Source: Bacteriovoracaceae bacterium (GTDB lineage Bacteria > Bdellovibrionota > Bacteriovoracia > Bacteriovoracales > Bacteriovoracaceae). From it: a stretch of 41,791 nt of DNA. The position numbers and the translations under genes were made by a program. Below the pieces are notes generated by a model. It was not told where the DNA came from. It searched no databases and worked only from the letters and a program-made list of their open reading frames with translations. How positions within the stretch are numbered: the stretch's first letter is position 1; every line of letters begins with the position of its first letter. Positions 15,681 to 22,615 of the stretch are shown here, piece after piece. The stretch spans positions 1-41,791 of the forward strand of contig JAGSHI010000017.1 in assembly GCA_023954635.1 (NCBI GenBank). Reading direction: 5' to 3'.

Positions 15681-16184
15681 TTAAACTTCAAGAAAAGAAG
15701 ATGCCAGTTCCCACTGACCTTTCTCGTGTCTGAAGATTTTTGTTTTATCTACTTTGATTAATCCTTCTGGAGTTAGAGAAATTGCATATCTCTCTAACGG
15801 TCTTGGTGCAGGACCTTCGAAGTTAATCCCACTTGGGTAATACCCTGAACCGTGACAAGGACATTTAAACTTTAATTCAGCAGGTAACCAACTTGGAATA
15901 CAACCAAGGTGTGTACAGATATTTGATAAAGCAACTAGTTTCCCTTCCTGCTTAACCATCCAAACGCCGAAACCATTTTTCCATCTCTCATCAACGCCTT
16001 CTTCATAGTCTTCTGGTTTTCCCGCAAGGAACTCCATTTCAGGCTCAAAGTTAACGTTAGGATAAGAGAATCTAAATGCCATCGAACCTAATCCTGCACA
16101 GGCCGCTGTAAAAGTAATCCATCCCACGGATAGAAAACTTAAAAACTCTCTTCTATTCAATTGTTGTCTTGTTTCAGTACTCAT
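15681..16184 (-). CDS. Rieske iron-sulfur protein of the bc complex
   Basis: The 167-residue protein has a Tat-type anchor ([13 protein letters not shown]) followed by a periplasmic Rieske domain. The [2Fe-2S] ligands are in CTHLGC (Cys90, His92, Cys95) and CPCHGSGY (Cys108 pairing with the first set, with Cys110 and His111). It shuttles electrons from quinol at cytochrome b to the c-type cytochrome. The start at 16184 is preferred because GAGG is about ten bases upstream; an ATG nine bases earlier is too close to that site. It heads the cytochrome b genes, 113 bases or so after the HEAT-repeat gene. Confidence 0.95.
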   Translation of the reverse strand: MSTETRQQLNRREFLSFLSVGWITFTAACAGLGSMAFRFSYPNVNFEPEMEFLAGKPEDYEEGVDERWKNGFGVWMVKQEGKLVALSNICTHLGCIPSWLPAELKFKCPCHGSGYYPSGINFEGPAPRPLERYAISLTPEGLIKVDKTKIFRHEKGQWELASSFLEV

Positions 16185-16306
16185 GTGAAACATTCCTCGT
16201 CTTTAAATATGTATACCCAGAAAGCTTTTACAAAAAAGCCATTCTATCGGGTAGTTACAAACACCTTACAATAAAATTCGGTAGGTTAGATTATGATGAT
16301 AAATGC

Positions 16307-17188
16307 TCAGTTTTTCAATAGGTTTAATGTCTCTTGAGCCTTTACCACTACCTTTTTATTGTGTGAGTTCTTAACTAAATTACCCAACGCAACATTGAGT
16401 TTCGTCCATTTATTTTTTTGCAATGCGCTTATGATATTTAGCTGGAGACCCATTGTCTGGTTCACATCCAACTTTCCAGTAACGGCCTTACCGCTAGCCG
16501 GAGCAAGTTTAAGAATCTCTTCTAGAACGGCTATTGAACTTTCTTCTTTAAAATTTATCAGGCCCAATGCTGCAGCATAGCGAATAGAGAGAGAAGCTGA
16601 GCTCAAAAATCCGACAAGATCTTTTTTACCTTCTTCAAGTTTGTGCGTAGCGACGGCTAAAATGGCAGCTTGACGCAAGCCTTCATCACTTGTTTCGCGC
16701 ATAGTCTTAAGAATTGGGCCCCAGTCTATCTTGAAATCCAGAGGCATATTTCCAATCGCCACCATACTATGAAACTGAACATTGGGATCTTTATCACTAA
16801 GACCTTTTAAGATGAGTGGCAGGGTCTGCTCATTTCTAAGTGTACCAAGGGCCACGATAATAAAGTCTCGAGTCCTTGGATCAACAGCATCGTTATAAAC
16901 TTCACTTAAATTTGTGATGAGCCAAGGCACTTCTTCAGAAGGAATATTTTTTGCGCTAATTTGTTTTGAAAGCTCGTAAGCCGCTATCCATCGGTTTCCA
17001 AACGTTTTTGAATGAAGCTCATTAACTAGATCGCGATAGGATCTATCTGTTGATAGCATTTTAGTTACACCAAAAATAATCAATGCCCCAATTAGGACAA
17101 TGGCTATAGGTACGGTCAAACTTCCAACAATGGGATTTTCCAAAAGTTTTCTATTTTCACCGACAGGTGGTTGTTTAGGCTCGTTCAC
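16307..17188 (-). CDS. Membrane-anchored HEAT-repeat protein leading the bc operon
   Basis: The 293-residue protein has one membrane helix (about residues 25-45) and then about 240 residues of paired helices of HEAT/Armadillo type. Recurrent patterns include IIVALGTLRNEQTLPLILKGL, HSMVAIGNM, AAILAVATHKLEEG and AAALGLINFKEESSIAVLEEIL. Such repeats bind other proteins; no catalytic motif is visible. It is the first gene of the Rieske/cytochrome b operon on the same strand, so it may scaffold or assemble the complex from the periplasmic side. The start is GTG with AAAAGGTG about seven bases upstream. Confidence 0.75.
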   Translation of the reverse strand: MNEPKQPPVGENRKLLENPIVGSLTVPIAIVLIGALIIFGVTKMLSTDRSYRDLVNELHSKTFGNRWIAAYELSKQISAKNIPSEEVPWLITNLSEVYNDAVDPRTRDFIIVALGTLRNEQTLPLILKGLSDKDPNVQFHSMVAIGNMPLDFKIDWGPILKTMRETSDEGLRQAAILAVATHKLEEGKKDLVGFLSSASLSIRYAAALGLINFKEESSIAVLEEILKLAPASGKAVTGKLDVNQTMGLQLNIISALQKNKWTKLNVALGNLVKNSHNKKVVVKAQETLNLLKN

Positions 17189-17324
17189 GAGTAGGCACCT
17201 TTTCTTTTTTCAAATAATGTTCTATGTTGCCCAGAATAAAAAAGTTGTGATTATTCGGTTGCTTAAATAGCAAATTAAGGGGCCATTAGCAATTAAATCC
17301 AATTTAAGAACAAGGAAAAAAGTC

Positions 17325-17870
17325 GTGGCCTATTTACTTAGAGGATTACTTTTATTGATGGTTGCAGGTGTTTTACTCACCATGTCTTCTGCATTTGGAC
17401 TAATTGAGTTGCCACTAAACCATATTCAAATAGCAATTCCAGTTTTTCTATTTACTATTTTTGCCCAAGCCTTTGTTATGTTTTATTTCATCGGTGTTTC
17501 GAGACTTATAAATAATATTTGGACAATTCTTTCAACATCAACAAATTTAGATGAGATTTTTGAAAGTGCTCCGGCCGATTTAACTCCTTATACAAAGAAA
17601 GTTGAAAAATTTGTTTTTGACTCTACTCGTTGTAAAAGACAAACAATTCCTTGGACGATGATGATGCTTATTCTTGGAATGATCGCCTTTTTACTCGGTG
17701 GTGCTCACGATACAAATCTTGTTGAGAAAACAACACACTCTGGTGTTGTTTATGGATTTTTTGCAGCAATGGCGATTGGATTTTTTAGACAATGGTTTTA
17801 TCTTGGAAAAAGTCACATTCTTCTTCGAAAAGTTAAATCACTTTTCGAAATCCCAGACGGGCAAATGTAA
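17325..17870 (+). CDS. Four-helix membrane protein, unknown function
   Basis: The 181-residue product has two N-terminal membrane helices (about 5-27 and 34-58), a soluble stretch of about 50 residues with a Lys/Arg-Cys-Lys-Arg patch, and two C-terminal helices (about 108-126 and 139-156). No family was recognised. The start is GTG with AAGGA eight bases upstream. It is divergent from the bc operon, separated by 136 bases containing an imperfect TTGCT-N5-AGCAA palindrome. It abuts the stop of the convergent gene at 17871 with no gap. Any respiratory role would be guesswork from proximity. Confidence 0.7.
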   Translation: MAYLLRGLLLLMVAGVLLTMSSAFGLIELPLNHIQIAIPVFLFTIFAQAFVMFYFIGVSRLINNIWTILSTSTNLDEIFESAPADLTPYTKKVEKFVFDSTRCKRQTIPWTMMMLILGMIAFLLGGAHDTNLVEKTTHSGVVYGFFAAMAIGFFRQWFYLGKSHILLRKVKSLFEIPDGQM

Positions 17871-19202
17871 TTAGATATTTTTAATCCAAATAAAAACTTT
17901 GTTTTTACCAGGAGGATTTCTTCCTCTCGTTCTACTTTCATAAAGAATTGAATCATCTATATCCATAACTTGAGCTAGAAATTCTTTAAGGAACTGCCTT
18001 GGAACAAATAGATTATAATAAACTCCACCTGGAACGAACTTACCTGGCTTAACTTTATCAACTTGTTTTACTTTGTATTTATTTAAGAGACCATTAAGCT
18101 GGCCTTTGGCATCTATAGAGTTCACAGATTTCATCATCACTCTATAAACTTTTTTATTACCAAAACGAGTATCTCTATATCCACCTTTTCTTATTTCTTC
18201 ATAAGAAGATTCTTCCAGATCGGCGACATTAAAATCTTTTGGAAGACTGTCCCAAGAAGTAAGTACAACTTCTGATTCCGTCTCAAATCTTTCTTCTTCT
18301 CTATAAATATTATCCTCTTCCTTAGAATCATCAATTTTCTCTATATCTTTTAAGTCCAGAGTAAAACCTTTCTCAGACTTATCATCTCTTGGAGCTTTAA
18401 ACGTAAGTTTTTTATTTAGCCATTTAAATTGAGGTTCATAGATACTAATTTTGTTCGTAAGATATTTTTTGTACCACTTGTTCGCAGACTGAACACCAGT
18501 CACGATTAGAAAGCCTAAAACAATAAAGAGAACAAACTCTCTAAAAATTTTGAACTGCTGCCCAAAAGAAGCATCTCTTCTTAATTTTTTAATATTTAAC
18601 TTACTATGAAATATTTCTTTTTTACTTTTTTCTAAAAGTTCTCCCCATTCAGCATAAAGAGTCACTTCCATAGATGGCATAATATCGTCATCCAAAGATC
18701 TTTTTATGGTTTCAGGTAGATCGAATTTTTTAACCAAATCAGCATAAGTTAAATTTAAATTTGATGAGGCCCTATGAGGTATTTGAAAAAACGAATTAAA
18801 TTCCTCATCAAGGTGTGGGAATCCATCGATTAAAAAGTTTCGAAGAATTCCAGCAACAATTGTAGGAGTTACATTCATCTTTTCTGAGATTTCGCCAACG
18901 GACAATTGGCGCTTCATAAAAACAAAACAAATGAATTTTTCTTTTAGCCAGTGAAACCAACTGGTAAGTGGACCAATTTTTACTCGCTCAGAGGCGTAAA
19001 CAAATCGTTCAGATATTTGAAGTAAAGAGAGTCCATCAATAAAAAACATTTCCCAGAACTGCTCAAATTCATCCCTATATCTACCCTGCCAAGTTAAGCC
19101 TTCTAAGTTTAAATCTAGCCAATCTCTGAAATTATCAAAGAATTCTCTGCTGAGAATGGCGTCTTCTGTTAATTCACTTTTTGTTAGAGGTTCGTTTGAC
19201 AT
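17871..19202 (-). CDS. Single-pass membrane protein with putative HTH N-terminal region
   Basis: This is a 443-residue protein of unrecognised family. The cytoplasmic N-terminal part (1-215) contains helix-turn-helix-like stretches, the clearest at residues 99-122 (QLSVGEISEKMNVTPTIVAG). One membrane helix (about 222-238) follows, then an acidic linker (290-340) and a compact C-terminal domain (about 349-443). The C-terminal part resembles, in general pattern only, periplasmic domains of membrane-bound regulators and anti-sigma proteins. The architecture suggests a transmembrane one-component regulator. It is divergent from the coiled-coil/FliG-like pair, and the 126 bases between them hold a palindrome over the likely promoter. 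Confidence 0.7.
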   Translation of the reverse strand: MSNEPLTKSELTEDAILSREFFDNFRDWLDLNLEGLTWQGRYRDEFEQFWEMFFIDGLSLLQISERFVYASERVKIGPLTSWFHWLKEKFICFVFMKRQLSVGEISEKMNVTPTIVAGILRNFLIDGFPHLDEEFNSFFQIPHRASSNLNLTYADLVKKFDLPETIKRSLDDDIMPSMEVTLYAEWGELLEKSKKEIFHSKLNIKKLRRDASFGQQFKIFREFVLFIVLGFLIVTGVQSANKWYKKYLTNKISIYEPQFKWLNKKLTFKAPRDDKSEKGFTLDLKDIEKIDDSKEEDNIYREEERFETESEVVLTSWDSLPKDFNVADLEESSYEEIRKGGYRDTRFGNKKVYRVMMKSVNSIDAKGQLNGLLNKYKVKQVDKVKPGKFVPGGVYYNLFVPRQFLKEFLAQVMDIDDSILYESRTRGRNPPGKNKVFIWIKNI

Positions 19203-19246
19203 AATTTCAACACTTTAAAGAACTCGGGGAGGTTATATTTTGCCTC

Positions 19247-19267
19247 CTTGTGAGCACTGCTTACAAG
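19247..19267. promoter_or_regulatory. 21-bp near-perfect palindrome, candidate operator
   Basis: The sequence has arms CTTGTGAGCA and TGCTTACAAG around a single central base; nine of ten arm positions are self-complementary. With a one-base centre it cannot form a useful RNA hairpin, so it looks like a binding site for a dimeric DNA-binding protein. It covers the -35 box of the promoter called at 19248-19277. The spacing does not fit the CRP consensus. Confidence 0.5.
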
Positions 19268-19277
19268 TCCGTATCAT
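19248..19277 (+). promoter_or_regulatory. Probable promoter of the coiled-coil/FliG-like operon
   Basis: TTGTGA (19248-19253) and TATCAT (19272-19277) are 18 bases apart, giving a leader of about 45 bases before the ATG at 19329. The -35 box lies within the 21-bp palindrome. The call is from consensus match only. Confidence 0.4.
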
Positions 19278-19328
19278 ATAGTATGAAGGCTCAATAGGGG
19301 TTGGTAAAGAAACTTCGAGAGATAAAAA

Positions 19329-19748
19329 ATGAGTAATATTTCAGATTATCAGGTTAGAAAATTCAAAGAACAAGAAGGTAAGCGACATGCTTACGAAATG
19401 AAGAAGATTCGAGCCAATAGTGCACGTCAGTACCAACTTGAAGTTAAGAAAAGTGAAACTCAACTCCATAGAATGAAGGGTGAATACGAAACAAAAGTCA
19501 CCAATATGGAAAACGACACTGAGCAAAAGCTGGCAAAAATGCGAAAGAAGCACTCAGTAAATATTAAGCAAGAAAATGAAAAGCTTGATCAAGAGCTCAC
19601 AAATTTAAGAGTTACTCACAAGCAACAAAAAGAAGAAATCATGGCCTCTCAGGCAAATGAGTTAAGAGACATTAAAGAGTCTCATGAAAAAACTCTAGCG
19701 AGAGCGAATGCAAAGTTTATAAAAGAGCGAACCAAGCTGGAAGCGTAG
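19329..19748 (+). CDS. Coiled-coil protein, partner of the FliG-like protein
   Basis: The 139-residue, highly charged protein is predicted to be alpha-helical coiled coil over nearly its whole length: continuous Lys/Glu/Gln-rich heptads, no membrane segment, no signal, one Pro-free helix from about residue 8 to 137. Its function is not recognised. GAGAG lies just before the ATG. The FliG-like gene begins ten bases after its stop, so the two are co-transcribed and probably act together, for example as a rod or linker bound to the FliG-like domain. It is comparable only in general composition to FliH or MotE-type stalk proteins. Confidence 0.7.
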   Translation: MSNISDYQVRKFKEQEGKRHAYEMKKIRANSARQYQLEVKKSETQLHRMKGEYETKVTNMENDTEQKLAKMRKKHSVNIKQENEKLDQELTNLRVTHKQQKEEIMASQANELRDIKESHEKTLARANAKFIKERTKLEA

Positions 19749-19758
19749 GAGAAGTTGA

Positions 19759-20184
19759 ATGGAATTTACAGGCGAAAATGGAATTTTTTTAAATGGGAAA
19801 GCTCAAATAATAGAAATGCTCCAAATTATGGATCCAGCTTCAAAAGATAAACTTATTCGAAATTTAAGAATGAGAAACCCAAGCCTAGCTAACGAGTTAA
19901 TGGAGCAAAGCTTAACTTTTGATGATCTCGATAACTTAGATGACAACGATATTTTAAATTTATTCTCATATATCAAAGCACCTGTACTCGGTGTGGCATT
20001 AAAGAATGTAAAAGTGGAGTTTCAAAAAAGAGTGTTATGTTTAGCACCAAGAACTTATGCTGAAGAAGCATTTAATGTCATGAATAAATCTTTAAGAGAT
20101 GAAAAGAGTATGATCAGAAAAGCACAACAGAAAGTAATCGAAACACTTGTTGCTTTAGCGAGAAAAGGAAGAGTCTCTCTTTAA
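19759..20184 (+). CDS. Short FliG-like protein (middle and C-terminal region only)
   Basis: FliG is the flagellar switch protein that meets the stator. This 141-residue protein aligns by eye with FliG from the second half of the middle domain (IIEMLQIMDPASKDKLIRNL, then NPSLANELMEQ) through the hinge motif LTFDDLDNLDD to most of the C-terminal domain (VALKNVKVEFQKRVL, and AQQKVIETLVALARKGRVSL). It lacks the N-terminal domain, being under half of the usual length of about 330-350. The acidic pair of the torque helix seems shifted or absent by eye, so it may not be a motor part. It is paired with the coiled-coil gene upstream and overlaps the convergent gene by four bases. Confidence 0.75.
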   Translation: MEFTGENGIFLNGKAQIIEMLQIMDPASKDKLIRNLRMRNPSLANELMEQSLTFDDLDNLDDNDILNLFSYIKAPVLGVALKNVKVEFQKRVLCLAPRTYAEEAFNVMNKSLRDEKSMIRKAQQKVIETLVALARKGRVSL

Positions 20185-20663
20185 CTGAGACCTCTTCTAT
20201 CCCTATATTTTTGAATCTCATTTTGAAGATTTTTCTCTTCTTCGGTTGATAGGTCATTCCCAACCTCAAAGATATCATCAATGATTCTATGTTCCCGGAG
20301 GATTTCTATCCCTCCTCTTAATCGATCTGTAAGAGTTATCATGATTTCACTTACCCAATCAGGACAACTTTTAATAACCTTTCTAATTTCTGTTTTTTTA
20401 ATCATTAAAACTTCAGCGTGTTGAGTAGCAACGGCACAAGCGGCCCTTGGCTCATCAGAAAACATCGAAAGCTCTCCAATAAAATCTCTCTCTCTAACAA
20501 TTGAAATTGGAATCAATCTTTTTCCAGACTCTTTTAAAACTCTAATTTCGCCTGAAACTACAATATATAAATAATTTGAGGGTTCACCCTCTACAAAGAG
20601 AACATGTCCCTTTTTCATCTTTATAATATCGTCAAAATTACTGTCTTGAGATGAATCGTTCAT
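20181..20663 (-). CDS. Cyclic nucleotide-binding domain protein without HTH
   Basis: The 160-residue protein consists of one CRP/cNMP-type beta-roll domain (about residues 10-125) with the phosphate-binding-cassette signature GELSMFSDEPRAACAVA, followed by about 35 mostly helical, charged residues. There is no helix-turn-helix, so it is not a CRP/FNR transcription factor. It more likely senses a nucleotide and acts by protein contacts. The start at 20663 has AAGGGAG six bases upstream and overlaps the end of the Ppx/GppA gene by 26 bases. It is the last gene of the glmU-led operon. Confidence 0.85.
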   Translation of the reverse strand: MNDSSQDSNFDDIIKMKKGHVLFVEGEPSNYLYIVVSGEIRVLKESGKRLIPISIVRERDFIGELSMFSDEPRAACAVATQHAEVLMIKKTEIRKVIKSCPDWVSEIMITLTDRLRGGIEILREHRIIDDIFEVGNDLSTEEEKNLQNEIQKYRDRRGLS

Positions 20664-21558
20664 CAATACTCCCTTCAAAAAGAGTACCATGGCGAAGTCC
20701 AAAAGTAGAAATTTCAAGGCTACTTACTTTTAAACTTAATCCGATGGCCCTAGCGACCCTTGCTCCAGCACCAATAGTACGAGATCTTTTCCCTAGAAAT
20801 GGATATTGGGAAGAAAGATCCCCCTCATCTATATCTTGGATCTTATCTACAAATTCACAAAATTTATCAAACTCTATCTTTTGTTTATTAATCTTCTGGC
20901 TTTCAAAGCTAGTTAAGCCTTTCATCATTCCGCCTAAAGAAGTCATACTTCCAGCAGCTCCAATTAATGATTCAGATTGATAAGGAGTTAAGTCATTATT
21001 TTTTAAAATTTCATCTAGCTTTTCTTGAAAAATCCCAGCATCAATCCAATCCTTGGCCCTAACCGAACCTACAGGTAATGAGATTGATCTTTTTACTTTG
21101 AAAGGCTTAGATTTAACGAGAATAAGTTCTGTACTTGCTCCGCCCACATCCATAATAACAACATCTGATCCTTCGTTATCTAAAATCGAAAGAGTTACCC
21201 CTCTCGCAGTATAATGAGCTTCTCCATCACCAGAAATAATTTTTACTTCAAATCCAAATTCACTTTTTACATTACTAAAAAATTCTTTGGAGTTTTTGGC
21301 GACTCGACTCGCTTCAGTAGCTGTTATCAAACATTCCTGTGGCTCAATTTCATACTTATCGAGTAGACCTTTGTAGTTTTTAAAGGCAGCAAGGGAATCT
21401 TCCATAGCTTCTTCAGTGAACAAACCTTCTTCATCCAAGTTCCTTCCCAATCCAGTTATCGTTGCATTGTCAGAAATCTCTTCTAGTTCACTGTCATCCA
21501 CATTGGCGATTAAAAGTAATACGCTATTGGAACCAATATCAATTGAGGCCCTTAACAT
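20638..21558 (-). CDS. Ppx/GppA-family phosphatase
   Basis: This ASKHA-fold enzyme family hydrolyses inorganic polyphosphate (Ppx) and/or pppGpp (GppA). The 306-residue protein corresponds to the two-lobe core only, without the C-terminal HD-like extension of E. coli Ppx. It shows DIGSNSVLLLIANVDD at the N-terminus, TATEASRVAKN, the phosphate-binding loop DVGGASTELI, SLPVGSVRAKDW and AAGSMTSLGGM. Which substrate it prefers cannot be told from sequence. GGAG lies six bases before the ATG, one base after the mtnA stop. The co-encoded cNMP-binding protein suggests a joint role in nucleotide signalling, which is inference. Confidence 0.88.
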   Translation of the reverse strand: MLRASIDIGSNSVLLLIANVDDSELEEISDNATITGLGRNLDEEGLFTEEAMEDSLAAFKNYKGLLDKYEIEPQECLITATEASRVAKNSKEFFSNVKSEFGFEVKIISGDGEAHYTARGVTLSILDNEGSDVVIMDVGGASTELILVKSKPFKVKRSISLPVGSVRAKDWIDAGIFQEKLDEILKNNDLTPYQSESLIGAAGSMTSLGGMMKGLTSFESQKINKQKIEFDKFCEFVDKIQDIDEGDLSSQYPFLGKRSRTIGAGARVARAIGLSLKVSSLEISTFGLRHGTLFEGSIDERFISRQ

Positions 21559-21559
21559 T

Positions 21560-22615
21560 TTATTCTCCAGTAATTCTTAAAACGTTTTCTTTATTCACAG
21601 GATGAATTTCACCCTTTTCACAAAAAATACTCGTTATTAAACTATGATCGCTTATGTCAAAGCTTGGGTTATAAGCACTGGCGCCCGCGGGAGCAAGTCT
21701 TTGACCACGACAAGACAAAATCTCATCCTCACTTCGCATTTCAATATTTATTTCGTTTCCATTATCTAAAGAAAGATCAAATGATGAAATTGGGGCAACA
21801 ACAAAAAATGGCACGTTGTAAAAATCACACAGTATTGAAAGTCCAGAAGACCCTATTTTATTAGCTGTATCTCCATTTCCAACAATTCTATCCGCACCAA
21901 TAAATACCGCATCTATTTTTTTTGTTTTCATTAAATGAGAAGTTGCACCTTCAACAATAATATCGTGATTAATGTTTTCTTTTTGTAATTCCCAACTGGT
22001 GAGCCTTATCCCTTGCATATAAGGACGTGTTTCAGATGCATAAACCTTTTCGATTCTTCCAAGAGAATTTAAGTATGATATTGCACCTAGGGCAGTTCCC
22101 ATTGTTCCGCAGGCCAAAAAGCCTGTATTACATAACGTTAAAATATTTAATTTTTTATCACCGTAGAGCTTTGATAATTTTTTCTCAGCCAACTTTGCCA
22201 TAATCAAATTATCTTCTTCTAATTTCTTCATTTGATTATTTAGTCTCGTTTTTAATAGAAGCCCTGCATCTTCCCAAGATTCATTACTCTCAATATGCCT
22301 CTTAACTTCATTAAACGATTCATCAATTTCAAACATGAGATTTACGGCCGTAGGTCTCGCTGTTTTTAAGTAATCACACTTTTGTTTGAAATCATCTAGG
22401 TTATTTATTCTGTTTGATAAAAGCTCTAACGCCAGACCTGAAATAGCAGTAAACCCTATTAATGGAGCACCTCTAACCACCATTTCATGAATCGCACCCC
22501 AGGCATCCTCAATAGATTCAGCTTTTACATAAACTTCTTCTAAGGGGAGTTTTCTCTGATCCAAGAAAGATAGACCCTCGGAGTTCCACTTTAATGAGAC
22601 ATAGTCGATGTTCAT
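21560..22615 (-). CDS. mtnA: Methylthioribose-1-phosphate isomerase (eIF2B-related)
   Basis: MtnA converts 5-methylthioribose-1-phosphate to methylthioribulose-1-phosphate in methionine salvage. The 351-residue protein has MVVRGAPLIGFTA near the N-terminus, ARPTAVNLMF, the catalytic Cys block TLCNTGFLACGTMGTALGAI, ETRPYMQGIRLT, and the catalytic Asp in FIGADRIVGNGDTANKIGS. The start at 22615 overlaps the stop of the AsmA-like gene (ATGA); the longer frame to 22663 would run inside that gene. No other salvage gene is in this window, so its pathway partners must be elsewhere, or it acts on a related sugar phosphate. Confidence 0.93.
   Translation of the reverse strand: MNIDYVSLKWNSEGLSFLDQRKLPLEEVYVKAESIEDAWGAIHEMVVRGAPLIGFTAISGLALELLSNRINNLDDFKQKCDYLKTARPTAVNLMFEIDESFNEVKRHIESNESWEDAGLLLKTRLNNQMKKLEEDNLIMAKLAEKKLSKLYGDKKLNILTLCNTGFLACGTMGTALGAISYLNSLGRIEKVYASETRPYMQGIRLTSWELQKENINHDIIVEGATSHLMKTKKIDAVFIGADRIVGNGDTANKIGSSGLSILCDFYNVPFFVVAPISSFDLSLDNGNEINIEMRSEDEILSCRGQRLAPAGASAYNPSFDISDHSLITSIFCEKGEIHPVNKENVLRITGE

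Noticed and set aside
17259-17273. TTGCT-N5-AGCAA palindrome between the bc operon and the gene at 17325
   Set aside because: Only five-base arms in A/T-rich DNA; chance occurrence is likely, and no promoter could be fixed around it.
21560-22615. Alternative reading of mtnA as a translation initiation factor eIF2B-like protein
   Set aside because: The catalytic Cys and Asp blocks of methylthioribose-1-phosphate isomerase are both intact.
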